The notes beneath the pieces are model-generated. The model ran no database searches. It worked only from the letters and a program-made list of their open reading frames with translations, and was not told the DNA's origin. From Asaia prunellae JCM 25354 (GTDB taxonomy: Bacteria; Pseudomonadota; Alphaproteobacteria; Acetobacterales; Acetobacteraceae), in contig NZ_BAJV01000010.1 in the NCBI RefSeq assembly GCF_000613885.1, positions 1-64,000 of the forward strand: a stretch of 64,000 bases of DNA, given 5' to 3'. Of the stretch, positions 47,580 through 56,677 are shown piece after piece. The translations under genes were made by a program, and so were the position numbers. Every line of letters begins with the position of its first letter. The stretch's first letter is position 1.

Positions 47580-48506
47580 TCAGATCATGCTGCGTTTGCT
47601 GAGCTCGCGTCGCATGGTGTCGAGCATGAAGCGTGAGGAGCCCTCTGCACGTTCTTCCCAGGCAAAGACGCAGGAAGAGAGAACGCCATCAAAGCGGATT
47701 TCGGCGAGTGTATCGAAAAACGCCGTCCAGTCGATTTCGCCCTGACCGATATCGAGATGCTGATGCACGCGCACTTTCGAGCCCGGCGGGTTGACGATGT
47801 AGCGCAGCTCCGATGATTTGCGGTGATCGAACGTATCGGCCACACGAATATGCACGAGAATATCGGCTGCCTCGCGCAGCATCGACGCCATGTCCTCGCC
47901 ATAGAAAAAGGTGTGAGGCACGATGTAGGACATTCTGACCGCGTCAGAGCCGATATTGCGGATGATATCAACAGCAGGATGGAAGGTTTCCACCCAGTCT
48001 TCCGGATGGGGCTCGAGAGAGAGGGTGATGCCTGAACGCTCCAGAACGGGCACCAGATCATCCATCGATCGCCAGAAGGCCGCCTCGCAGGTTTCGGGAG
48101 TGGCGACACCGGGTGGCAGACCCGATGAGCGCTCGGGCGAGGTGCCACGTCCGAACTCCGAAACCATCAGGGGGCATTCCATTTCCGATGCGATCTCGAT
48201 GGCCCGTTTCCAGTAGCGTATCGCGACCTGACGTTCCTCCTCGATCGGGCTCGACCAGCGATACATGGGCTGCAGGGTGGAAAGCTCGGTACCGTTGTCA
48301 CGCAGGGCCGCCTTGAAGTCGCGTATGCGTTGTGATGTCGCGCGCGGCATGACCCACCAGTCCAGAAAATCGGCGCGGGGTGACAGTTCGATGCCATCAA
48401 AACCATAGCCCGATACCGTTCTGGCAATCTCGGGCAAGGAAAGATGGCGTTGCATATAGGGGTCGAGAACCAGTTTCACCGGGTAATTCCCTTTGACAGA
48501 GGTCAT
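47580..48506 (-). CDS. Sugar phosphate isomerase/epimerase-like TIM-barrel protein
   Basis: A 308-aa xylose-isomerase-like TIM-barrel protein (AP endonuclease 2 superfamily). Typical metal-site and barrel segments: GYGFDGIELSPRADF, CPLMVSEFGRGTS, ITLSLEPHPEDWVE, VHIRVADTFDHR and RVHQHLDIGQGEIDWTAFF. Relatives occur in inositol and other polyol pathways (IolE/IolH type), but no such genes adjoin it. The ATG at 48506 (MTSVKGNYPV) is preferred; an upstream in-frame TTG at 48545 is possible. Substrate unknown. Confidence 0.85.
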   Translation of the reverse strand: MTSVKGNYPVKLVLDPYMQRHLSLPEIARTVSGYGFDGIELSPRADFLDWWVMPRATSQRIRDFKAALRDNGTELSTLQPMYRWSSPIEEERQVAIRYWKRAIEIASEMECPLMVSEFGRGTSPERSSGLPPGVATPETCEAAFWRSMDDLVPVLERSGITLSLEPHPEDWVETFHPAVDIIRNIGSDAVRMSYIVPHTFFYGEDMASMLREAADILVHIRVADTFDHRKSSELRYIVNPPGSKVRVHQHLDIGQGEIDWTAFFDTLAEIRFDGVLSSCVFAWEERAEGSSRFMLDTMRRELSKRSMI

Positions 48507-48589
48507 TCCGGACCAGAATTCCTTGACCCGGTCCGGTCTTTTCAATGTCTAGAGCGTCAGCCATGCGCTGTTATGTGCAAAGTTGATCT

Positions 48590-48610
48590 AAAGCCATCAG
48601 TAATGGCTTT
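48590..48610 (-). terminator. Hairpin downstream of mscS gene
   Basis: AAAGCCAT (48590-48597) and ATGGCTTT (48603-48610) form a perfect 8-bp stem with a 5-nt loop, 66 nt after the mscS stop on the minus strand. The second arm ends in TTT, only a weak U-tract. Confidence 0.45.
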
Positions 48611-48676
48611 GCATGGTTGTTCCGGCACTGGTCTCTCCCGCCTGCCTGCCCAGGGTGCAATGGCCGAAGTCCGGTA

Positions 48677-49896
48677 TCAGCGGGCTGCCGGGCGCATATC
48701 CGGACCGTTATACTGACCACCGCTCATCGGGCGATTGACGGGAGGAGAAACCAGTGTGTCTGGCCAGGCGGGTTCATTGGCAGCACCCGGCACGATGGCG
48801 GTACGTCCCCGTGGGAGTGATTGCGGAAGTTCTTCGCGCAGGCGTTTCAGCATGCGTTCGCGCAGATCACAGCAGAGATTCCACATGCCATTGGCATCGC
48901 TGGCGCCAGCGATGAGGCGGATCGAGATAACCTGGGCATTGCTGTCTGCGATCTGACAGCCGACAGAACTCATATCATGGTCCCAGTTCGGGCAAGCTTT
49001 GAGCTCCTCATGGAAGAGGCGACGCACGTCATCCACAGGCGTCTGGTAGTCGAGCCAGAGAAAGACAGAGCCGATGAGCGAAGGGGAACTATGTGTCCAG
49101 TTCTGGAACGGGTTCTCGAGGAAATAGGCAATCGGCACAATATAGCGTCTGCGATCCCAGGTACGCAGCACGACATAGGTGGCGTTGATTTCTTCCACAT
49201 AGGCCCAGTCGCCATTGAGGATCAGCATATCTTCCATACGGATGGGCTGGGTGATGGCGATCTGGATACCGGCAATCAGATTCGACAGTGCAGGCCTGGC
49301 GGAAAGACCGACTACAAGGGAGGCAGCACCTGCGGAAGCGAATAAGGAGACGCCATACTGGCGGACGGACTCAAAGACCATCAGCGCTGCTCCTACAGTG
49401 ATGACACCACAGGTGATTTCAATCAGGCGGCGCAGAATACGGATCTGGGTCTGATGAGCGCGTACAGTAATATCATCGACCTGGGCACGATTGGCGATAC
49501 GGTCTAGATATTTATCCGTGCCGAAACGGAATGCCTTGATAAGGCCAAATCCGATCGTGATGATAAATGCAAACGCGAAGAAATGCGCCAGAAACTGGAT
49601 GGTGGTCGGCGCGAAGCCGGTTGTGGCTGGCAGGGCTGCGCTGGCAGCCACGATCATCAGCAGCAGTCGGACATGGTTCTGCAGACGGCCTATGGTCTCG
49701 TGAATGAAGCAATGCGCCGTAATCCAGGGAGACGAGGCAGAGCTTCTGTAATCAGGCGACTGAAAAGCAGCGCAAACAGGGCGGCAGCGCAGAGAAGCAG
49801 GGTCGAGGCGAGTGAAGGCGGCAGCCAGTCGAACCAGACGAGAATTCTCGACATGGAGTGTACATAGTCTTGCTTGATCACAGGCTCTCCTGACAT
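48677..49896 (-). CDS. MscS-family small-conductance mechanosensitive channel (frameshifted)
   Basis: A 406-aa osmotic-release channel. The N-terminal part has TM1 (STLLLCAAALFALLFSRLI). The frame breaks near 49704-49710, and one restored base leads to IHETIGRLQNHVRLLLMIVA. TM segments follow near GFAPTTIQFLAHFFAFAFII and ITCGVITVGAALMVFESV. The pore helix and conserved MscS stretch are GVSLFASAGAASLVVGLSAR. The beta domain has IQIAITQPIRMEDMLILNGDWAYVEEI and RRYIVPIAYFLENPFQNW. Starts at ATG 49896 or 49854. It lies downstream of the SBF-type transporter on the same strand (about 120 nt). Confidence 0.9.
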
Positions 49897-50013
49897 CTGA
49901 TGGGGAGAGCGTCAGGGTATCATATCATCGTGCTGTCTCTGACGCTCCGCTTCGTGGTGTTAACCACTCACCTGTCAGGCGTTTCCCCTAAAAGAGATGT
50001 AAGGAAAGAGGCT

Positions 50014-50976
50014 TCAGTCCTCTGCCCCGGCAGAATGCCGTGCCGCAAAGCGACGAGCGAGCAAGGTGCAAAGGAAGAGCTGTATCTGATGATACATCAT
50101 CAAGGGCAGTACGATCGTACCAACCGTGGCCGCCGGAAAAAGGATATTGGCCATCGGCACACCGGTTGCGAGGGATTTTTTCGACCCGCAGAACATGAGT
50201 GAGATACTGCTCGCGTCACTGAACCTCGCAACACGCCCCAGACCACGGGAGAGAAACAGGACCAGAGCCAGCAACAGGGTGTCGAACAGCGCAGTAATCA
50301 GCAGATCCCGAAGAGAAACGCGATGCCAGATCCCTTCAATGACAGCGTGGCTGAAGGCCGTATAGACAACAAGAATGATCGAACCACGATCGCTGAGGGA
50401 TAGCAGTTTCTTGTTACGTCTGGCCCATTCGCCCAGACGGGTATGCAGAAGCTGACCCAGCCCGAAAGGAAGAAGAAGCTGGGTTGCGATATCAATGATC
50501 GCCTGACCCGACCAGACATTGCCACGCTGGACGATGAGGGCAACCAGAACGGGCGTGGCTACGATGCCGGCCAGATTGGAAAGCGTCGCCGCGCAGATCG
50601 AGGCGGGAACATTGCCGCGAGCAATCGAGGTCAGGGCGATCGAGCTCTGAACCGTTGAAGGCAGGCAGCACAGAAACAGTACGCCGCGCCACATATCCGG
50701 TTTGAGCAGGCCTGGTATGAGCGCATGCAACAGGATGCCAAGAACGGGAAAAAGCAGAAAGGTGCAGCCCAGTACGCTTCCCTGTAACCGCCAGTCGCGT
50801 ACGCTTTCCAGCACGGCTCTGGGTTCGAGCCGGGCGCCCTGCAGAAAGAACATGACGGCAATGCAAAGTGTCGTCAGGTGGGTAAGCAGCTCTGCACCCA
50901 TCCCGTAACAGGGAATAAAGGTCGCGAGGATAATGGCGGCGATCAGGCTCAGAAGAAACGGGTCTAGTTTGCGCAT
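50014..50976 (-). CDS. SBF-like (bile acid:sodium symporter family) transporter
   Basis: A 320-aa protein with about 10 TM helices, of the SBF-like type represented by E. coli YfeH (PF13593). Segments: FLQGARLEPRAVLESVRDWR, GVLFLCCLPSTVQSSIALTSIARGN, CAATLSNLAGIVATP and MFCGSKKSLATGVPMANILF (the conserved GSKKSLATG motif). The ATG at 50976 (MRKLDPFLLS) is chosen because the family starts there. Divergent from the NUDIX gene. Substrate unknown; sodium-coupled organic anions are typical. Confidence 0.9.
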   Translation of the reverse strand: MRKLDPFLLSLIAAIILATFIPCYGMGAELLTHLTTLCIAVMFFLQGARLEPRAVLESVRDWRLQGSVLGCTFLLFPVLGILLHALIPGLLKPDMWRGVLFLCCLPSTVQSSIALTSIARGNVPASICAATLSNLAGIVATPVLVALIVQRGNVWSGQAIIDIATQLLLPFGLGQLLHTRLGEWARRNKKLLSLSDRGSIILVVYTAFSHAVIEGIWHRVSLRDLLITALFDTLLLALVLFLSRGLGRVARFSDASSISLMFCGSKKSLATGVPMANILFPAATVGTIVLPLMMYHQIQLFLCTLLARRFAARHSAGAED

Positions 50977-51121
50977 GGGGAGTGGTTTCCTCCGCCCGGG
51001 GGGACTTTGGCAAGGAGCTGTTTCAAACGTGATGTCAGAGTTCGGACGCAAAAGACAGATCTGCAATCCCTGAAGGTCTTTCCGCGCTAGCGTCGTACAG
51101 GACTTTCAGTCAGGAGGTGTC

Positions 51122-51739
51122 ATGAGTCGGAAGGATGCGGAAATGGATGCCAGACGCATAACACTGGGAAAAAAAGAGGTCCTGTCAGATCATTGGGGAA
51201 CGCTTTCACGTTACAGTTTTGAGTATAGTCGAAGGGACGGCACGCTTCAGCATCTGACACGCGAGGTTTATGATCGCGGCGATGGTGCGGCAATTCTGCT
51301 GTATAACAAGACGCAGAACACGGTCATTCTGACGCGGCAAATGCGGTTCCCCGTTTTTCTCAGGGATGGCCAGGGTGATCTGATCGAATGCTGTGCCGGC
51401 ATGCTGGACGGTGAAGATCCGGAAGTGGCGATCAGACGCGAAGCAGAGGAAGAAACAGGCATCGCTGTCAAAGATATCGAGGAGGTTGCCGCGGTTTATA
51501 TGAGCCCTGGTGCGGTGACGGAACGTCTGCATCTCTTCATCGGTGCCTATACGGGTGCCATGCGCATTGGCGCTGGAGGCGGCCTGGCTCAGGAAGGTGA
51601 GGAAATCACCGTGCTCGAACTGCCTTTTCCGGAAGCCATGAGCATGATTCCTGATGGTCGCATTGCTGATGCCAAGACGATCATTCTGCTGCAACAGGTC
51701 GCCCTGAAAGGGCTCTGTACATTTTTACCTTCCGTGTAA
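51122..51739 (+). CDS. nudK: NUDIX hydrolase, NudK-type (GDP-mannose pyrophosphatase-like)
   Basis: A 205-aa NUDIX enzyme. The NUDIX box is visible at about residues 93-115 (GMLDGEDPEVAIRREAEE then ETGI), matching GX5EX7REUXEEXGU. The N-terminus (ITLGKKEVLSDHWGTLSRYSFEY) and AILLYNKTQNTVILTRQMRFP resemble NudK, which hydrolyses GDP-mannose. The C-terminal EGEEITVLELPF is also typical. The start has AGGAGG upstream. A hairpin terminator lies at 51776. The gene symbol is by resemblance only. Confidence 0.85.
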   Translation: MSRKDAEMDARRITLGKKEVLSDHWGTLSRYSFEYSRRDGTLQHLTREVYDRGDGAAILLYNKTQNTVILTRQMRFPVFLRDGQGDLIECCAGMLDGEDPEVAIRREAEEETGIAVKDIEEVAAVYMSPGAVTERLHLFIGAYTGAMRIGAGGGLAQEGEEITVLELPFPEAMSMIPDGRIADAKTIILLQQVALKGLCTFLPSV

Positions 51740-51775
51740 GCGGCTGGCCCCTGACGCCGGAGACGGCACCGGAAA

Positions 51776-51806
51776 CAGGTCTCACAACACAATGGTGTGA
51801 GACCTG
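51776..51806 (+). terminator. Hairpin after NUDIX gene
   Basis: CAGGTCTCACA (51776-51786) and TGTGAGACCTG (51796-51806) form a perfect 11-bp stem with a 9-nt loop, 37 nt after the stop codon. No U-tract follows. It separates the NUDIX gene from the DeoR cluster. Confidence 0.55.
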
Positions 51807-51835
51807 ACTGATGAAGCTTACAGAAAACTGAAAAT

Positions 51836-51875
51836 GTCTTATCTTTCGAAAGTAAGGTTTTCGTTTCGAAAGATA
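51836..51875. promoter_or_regulatory. Operator-like perfect 12-bp inverted repeat upstream of deoR-type gene, copy 1
   Basis: TATCTTTCGAAA (51840-51851) is perfectly mirrored by TTTCGAAAGATA (51864-51875) across a 12-nt spacer. Each arm itself contains the palindrome TTCGAA. It ends 8 nt before the DeoR start, so bound repressor would block this operon (autoregulation). It is repeated with 31 of 40 identities at 16007-16046 upstream of the MFS transporter. Confidence 0.7.
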
Positions 51876-51883
51876 GTTCCAGA

Positions 51884-52653
51884 ATGTCGATGGGGGTTAA
51901 CAGTGCGACGTTAAAGCGTCGTCTCGGCATTGTTGATGCCGTCAGGCGGGCCGGATTTGTGCGCACGGAAGCTCTGGCTGATCAGTTCTCCGTTTCGATG
52001 GTCACAATAAGATCCGATCTTGCCTACCTTCAAAGTCAGAATCTTGTCATCAGGACGAATGGCGGCGCACAGCCTGCCTATGGTTATGCAGTCAATGCGC
52101 CACTGGACGAGAGTCCCACCCTTTCCGAGGCGCGGGCTCTTGCCCGAGCGGTGGCGTTCAGATTGCAACCGGGGCAGTGCGTCTTTCTCGATAATTCCCT
52201 GGCCGCCTCTTTCGTGCCTGTTCATGCGACAGTGGCCAATCTGCGCTTCGTCGTGAACAGTTTCGAGACCTATCATCTCGCCAGTCGCTGCTGTGATGGA
52301 GCCGTATCGCTTCTGGGTGGCGAATATGACCGGCTCGGCTATCCGCTGGTCAGCCCCGCAGCCAGTCATGCACTTTCTTTCTATGATCTCGATCTGGCAG
52401 TGATTTCAGTCTCCCAGATTAGCAAGGCCGGTTTTTCCCTTCTGGACCAGACGGGCAATTGTCTTGAGGCGGCCATAGAGCGTGCCAGGCAGGTCTTTTT
52501 GCTGACTGATCGTCTGGACCGGACAGAGGCGGATGCACCCTTGCTGGAATGGCGCAATACCATGTCTGTTCTTCATGGTGGCAGCCACCTGATGGTGCGG
52601 TGCTGTGCGAGGACTGGAGCGCTTTTGGCGGGGATACAACAGGCTCCGAATAA
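51884..52653 (+). CDS. DeoR/GlpR-family transcriptional regulator (frameshifted at C-terminus)
   Basis: A 256-aa repressor of the sugar-responsive DeoR family. The N-terminal helix-turn-helix has RRLGIVDAVRRAGFVRTEALADQFSVSMVTIRSDLAYL in typical form. The DeoR sensor domain follows (ALARAVAFRLQPGQCVFLDNS and VSQISKAGFSLLDQTG). The frame as read runs on to 52693 with an odd tail. One restored base near 52576-52580 gives WQPPDGAVLCEDWSAFGG and a stop at 52651-52653, the usual family length. It precedes the tagatose-kinase operon and an inverted repeat lies at its own promoter. Effector probably a phosphorylated ketose such as tagatose 6-phosphate (inference). Confidence 0.85.
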
Positions 52654-52706
52654 GGGCGGGGCCGGGTTTTGCTGTTTTTCTTTTCTCATTTGACGGATAT
52701 CCAAGC

Positions 52707-53701
52707 ATGGCATCCAGTTTTCTGATGGATCAGACCGCCGACACACCCCGTTGTATCGTTACAATTGGCGAGATCGTGGTGGAGATCATGGCTGAAACCC
52801 AGGGGGTCGGTTTTCTGGAACCGCTTGCCCTCAGAGGGCCTTACCCCTCCGGAGCACCTGCGATCTTCATTGATCAGGTAGCCAAACTCGGTGGTGATTG
52901 TGGAATGATTTCTGCCGTCGGCCATGATGATTTCGGTACGCTCAATATCGAGCGCCTCAAGCGTGACGGGGTGGATGTTTCGGCAATCCTGCGGGCTGAT
53001 TCCTATTCTACCGGGAGTGCTTTCGTACGATATCGTCCTGATGGCAGCCGTGATTTCGTGTATAATATCCGGCATTCTGCCTGCGCCCAGATCGGCTTGC
53101 ATGAAGCAGCACGTACTCTGCTCAAACGCGCCACGCATTTTCATGTCATGGGTTCGTCCCTTTTCTCTTTCCCGATTATCGATGCGGTGACCACGGCAGT
53201 TCATCAGGTCAAGGCGCAGGGCGGCACGATCTCCTTTGATCCGAACATCCGCAAGGAAATGCTCGATATTCCCGATATGCGTGCCGCTCTCGAACTGATG
53301 TTGCAGGAATGCGATATCTTTCTGCCAGTGGGCCAGAGTTGCTGTTGTTCTGCCAGGGTACGACGCAGGAAGAGGCTATCAGCGAAATCCTCGATATGGG
53401 TGTGTCGGAAATCGTACTGAAACAGGGTCATGAAGGCGCAACCTGTTTCAGCGCTGATAAAACGATTCACAATCCCGGTTTTGCCGTGCAGGAGATCGAC
53501 CCGACCGGGGCAGGTGACTGTTTCGGTGCGACCTATGTGACCTGCCGCCTCTCGGGAAAGACACGTGAGGATTCCCTGCGCTACGCCTGTGCATCGGGCT
53601 CTCGTGCTGTTTCGGTTTTCGGGCCGATGGAGGGTACTTCGGGTTTTGCGGAACTTGATCAAGTGATTGCCGGAGCAGCTATGAAAGGCGTCGCATCATG
53701 A
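52707..53701 (+). CDS. PfkB-family D-tagatose kinase (frameshifted)
   Basis: A 331-aa ribokinase-family sugar kinase, phosphorylating D-tagatose at C6 by inference. Seen: CIVTIGEIVVEIMAETQG, GPYPSGAPAIFIDQVAKLGG, GSAFVRYRPDGSRDFVYNI and, after the break, the anion-hole motif IDPTGAGDCFGATYV. The frame breaks near 53333-53336; one restored base gives DIFLPSGPELLLFCQGTTQ. The sequence resembles tagatose kinases of rhizobia and Agrobacterium. The ATG at 52707 is chosen by the kinase start. Its stop overlaps the next gene (ATGA). Tagatose specificity rests on resemblance and gene context. Confidence 0.87.
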
Positions 53702-54945
53702 GTAATTCTCTGCTCAGGGGGCTGCGTATTGCTTACGACAAAGGAGAAACGCGGGCCCTCATTTCGGTCTGTTCGGCGCATCCTGTCGTTATCGAGGCCG
53801 CCCTGCTTCATGCAGCGTCGCGCAAACAGCCCGCTCTGATCGAGGCGACCTGCAATCAGGTCAATCAGGAGGGTGGTTATACGGGCATGACCCCTGCCGG
53901 TTTTCGGGATTTTGTTTTTGGCATTGCAGATCGCATCAGCTTTCCGCGTGATCAGATCATTCTGGGCGGTGATCATCTGGGCCCGAATCCATGGAAAAGC
54001 CTGCCTCCAGGCGAGGCGTTGCAGAAAGCCTCCGACATGATCGCGGCTTATGCACAGGCCGGGTTTACCAAGCTGCATCTTGATGCCAGCATGGGGTGCA
54101 AGGGCGAGAAGGAGCATCTGCCGGACGCTGTTGTAGCCGAACGTGCCGTCATGCTGGCCAGCCGGGCCGAAAGCGTTGCGCCCGGACAGGCTGTCTATGT
54201 GATCGGTACCGAAATTCCGACACCGGGTGGTGCAACAGAGGCGTTCGATCATGTCGTCCCCACGACGCCGGATGCTGTGCGGGCCACATATCATGTGCAT
54301 GAGGCGGCTTTTCGTGATGCGCTTCCTGCGGCCTGGCCCCGTGTCATCGGCATTGTGGTGCAGCCGGGCGTGGAGTTTGGTCATGAGGATGTTGCCATTT
54401 ATCAGCCTGATGCGGCGCGCGCGCTGGTTACGAGCCTTGCCGACTTGCCGGGGCTGGTTTTCGAGGCACATTCTACCGATTATCAGCGGCACCTCTCTGG
54501 CGCAGCTCAAGCGTGATGGTTTCAGCATTCTCAAGGTGGGGCCTGAATTAAGCTTTGCCTTGCGCGAGGCGCTTTATGGTCTTGATGCCATAAGAAACTT
54601 CAGGGAGCCGCAAACAATATCGCTTGTTTCGGTCATGGAGCAGGTGATGCTGGCATCACCTGCAAACTGGCAGAGTCATTATCATGGCGACGCAGCATGC
54701 AGCGCGTCCTGCGGCATTTCAGCTATAGTGACCGTATTCGCTATTACTGGCCGGTACCCGAGGCCGCAAAGGCTGTTCAGGATCTGATGCAGTCACTGGG
54801 CGGAAGTGCCGTGCCGGAGACGTTGATCAGCCAGTATCTGCCGCGCTTTTTCGATCGTGTGAAAGCCGGCGCGCTGCCTGCCGAGCCCGAGAAACTTCAG
54901 CTTCAATCGGTCCGGGATGTTCTGGATCGCTACGAAACGCTGTGA
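53698..54945 (+). CDS. PF08013 protein: D-tagatose 6-phosphate 4-epimerase-like (annotated elsewhere as GatZ/KbaZ), two frameshifts
   Basis: A 415-aa PF08013 protein. Seen: GLRIAYDKGETRALISVCSAHP, CNQVNQEGGYTGMTPAGF, ILGGDHLGPNPWKSLP, TKLHLDASMGC, IGTEIPTPGG and VFEAHSTDYQ; later ILKVGPELSFALREALYGL and FSYSDRIRYYW. Two breaks occur: near 54485-54490 (one extra base) and near 54694-54697 (one missing base). PF08013 was named GatZ/KbaZ, a non-catalytic aldolase subunit. An Agrobacterium member encoded with tagatose kinase was shown to epimerise tagatose 6-phosphate to fructose 6-phosphate. The same neighbourhood, with no GatY-like aldolase, favours that role here. Coupled by ATGA to the kinase. 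Confidence 0.85.
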
Positions 54946-54971
54946 CTGGCACAGCGACAGGAACCAAAGAC

Positions 54972-55754
54972 ATGAGCACCAACAAGACGTTGCAGGATCG
55001 TGTTGCTTTTATCACCGGCGCTGCGCGCGGCATTGGCCGCGCTCTTGCCGAACGCTACGCGCAGGAAGGTGCGAAAGTGGTGATCGGGGATCTGAATGAG
55101 GCAGGCGCAGTCAATGCAGCCGCGGCTCTGGGCGAGGGGCATCTTGGCGTAAGGCTGGATGTGACACAGCAGGAGTCGATTGACGCAGCTCTTGCTGCCA
55201 TTATCGCGCGTTATGGTCGTATTGATATTCTCGTCAATAACGCCGGATTATTCGATCTTGCCCCGACGGTCGAAATCACGCGCGAGAGCTATCACCGCGT
55301 TTTTGCGGTTAATGTCGAAGGCCTGCTTTTTACACTCCAGGCTGTGGCCCGTCAGATGATCGCACAGGGAGAGGGCGGCAAGATTATCAATTTCGCCTCC
55401 CAGGCGGGGCGACGGGGCGAACCGCTAGTCGGTATTTATTGTGCTTCGAAAGCGGCGGTTATTTCGCTGACGCAAAGCACGGGGCTCGACCTCATCAAAT
55501 ACGGCATCAATGTCAATGCGATTGCGCCGGGTGTGGTCGATAATGAGCACTGGGATGATGTTGATCGTCGCTTTGCACAATATGAGAATCTGCCGCTCGG
55601 TGAGAAAAAGCGTATCGTTGGCGCTTCGGTTCCGTTCGGACGTATGGCAAAACCCGAGGAAATAGGCGGTCTGGCCGTATTCCTGGCGTCGAAGGATGCT
55701 GATTATATTGTTTCCCAGACCTATAATATCGATGGTGGTAACTGGATGAGCTGA
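54972..55754 (+). CDS. SDR-family polyol dehydrogenase (SmoS-like; galactitol/sorbitol 2-dehydrogenase)
   Basis: A 260-aa short-chain dehydrogenase, NAD-dependent. Motifs: AFITGAARGIGRALAERY, NNAGLFDLAPTVEITRESY, GKIINFASQAGRRGEPLVG, YCASKAAVISLTQS and DYIVSQTYNIDGGNWMS. The match to Rhodobacter/rhizobial SmoS sorbitol (L-iditol/galactitol) dehydrogenase is strong and runs along the whole chain. The start is ATG 54972 (AGGAA 9 nt upstream); an in-frame GTG at 54942 overlaps the previous stop. Last gene of the DeoR-tagatose cassette. Expected reaction: galactitol to D-tagatose, or sorbitol to fructose. Confidence 0.92.
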   Translation: MSTNKTLQDRVAFITGAARGIGRALAERYAQEGAKVVIGDLNEAGAVNAAAALGEGHLGVRLDVTQQESIDAALAAIIARYGRIDILVNNAGLFDLAPTVEITRESYHRVFAVNVEGLLFTLQAVARQMIAQGEGGKIINFASQAGRRGEPLVGIYCASKAAVISLTQSTGLDLIKYGINVNAIAPGVVDNEHWDDVDRRFAQYENLPLGEKKRIVGASVPFGRMAKPEEIGGLAVFLASKDADYIVSQTYNIDGGNWMS

Positions 55755-55872
55755 TAGTCCCCGTCTGGCATAAAGCGGGCGCAGGCGACCGGTGCCGGGC
55801 CGGTCGTCCTTTATCTGGCGACTGTTTCTTGCAACTCTGCTCCCATATTGTTCGACGCTGGGGGAGAAAGCC

Positions 55873-56670
55873 ATGCTGGGATTTTTGTATCGTTACGCTT
55901 TGGGTTTTCTGCTGATTGGTCTTGCGCCTTTTGCGGCACAGGCCGCAGAAATCCGTTTTATGCCTGATGACCGTGTCCATGCCGCGCAGATCGAGCAGCA
56001 AACGGCATCCATCAGCGATTTTGCCGCACGTGTCGCTGCTGTCTCAGCCGGTTTCCTGGGGACGCCGTATATAGCCAATACGCTGATTGGCGGGGCAGAT
56101 GTTCCGGAGGTGCTTGTGATCCGGTTTGATGGCGTGGACTGCTATACGTTCGTTGATCTGGTTCGCGCCCTGGCTTTGTCAGGGAACGAGAAAACCCTGA
56201 TCAGCACGCTGGCGGCAACGCGCTATCACAATGGCCAGGTCACCTATCTGGAGCGTCGCCATTTTCTGACAGACTGGGCGGAGATAACGCCGCAGAACGC
56301 CCGTGATATTACACGCAGCCTGTCATCTCATGTCGAGGTGACACCCAAGGCGCTCAATCGCCGGGCTGATGGCGGTGTCTATATCAAGGGGCTTCCTGTA
56401 CGTTCGCGCAATATCGCCCATCTTTCACCCGAGTTTCTGACTCCCGCTGTCGCAGCAAAAATCCATACGGGTGATGTGATTGGCATTTACACCAGGCTTG
56501 AGGGTCTTGATGTGACCCATACCGGTCTGGCGATCTGGAAAAACGGAATTCTGTATTTCCGCAACGCATCATCCCTGAAAGCCAATATGAAGGTGGTTGA
56601 TACACCGCTGTCCGCCTATCTTGCGGGCAAACCGGGTTTTCTTGTGCTGCGTATGGTTGAGGCAGGCTGA
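55873..56670 (+). CDS. DUF1460 (NlpC/P60-like) exported protein
   Basis: A 265-aa exported protein of the DUF1460 family, cell-wall amidase-like with an NlpC/P60 fold. Signal peptide MLGFLYRYALGFLLIGLAPF, cleavage near AQA. Seen: SAGFLGTPYIANTLIGG, FDGVDCYTFVDLVRAL (putative catalytic Cys), RRHFLTDWAEITPQNARDI, GDVIGIYTRLEGLDVTHTGLAI (likely His) and YFRNASSLKANMKVVD. The ATG at 55873 has GGGAGAAAG upstream. It is probably independent of the sugar cassette. Substrate, likely a peptidoglycan fragment, is inferred. Confidence 0.85.
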   Translation: MLGFLYRYALGFLLIGLAPFAAQAAEIRFMPDDRVHAAQIEQQTASISDFAARVAAVSAGFLGTPYIANTLIGGADVPEVLVIRFDGVDCYTFVDLVRALALSGNEKTLISTLAATRYHNGQVTYLERRHFLTDWAEITPQNARDITRSLSSHVEVTPKALNRRADGGVYIKGLPVRSRNIAHLSPEFLTPAVAAKIHTGDVIGIYTRLEGLDVTHTGLAIWKNGILYFRNASSLKANMKVVDTPLSAYLAGKPGFLVLRMVEAG

Positions 56671-56677
56671 GCGGTTT

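Noticed and set aside
53698-54945. Calling the PF08013 gene a tagatose-bisphosphate aldolase subunit (gatZ)
   Set aside because: No catalytic GatY/KbaY partner is nearby, and the tagatose-kinase context matches the characterised epimerase. The aldolase name is therefore mentioned only as an alias.
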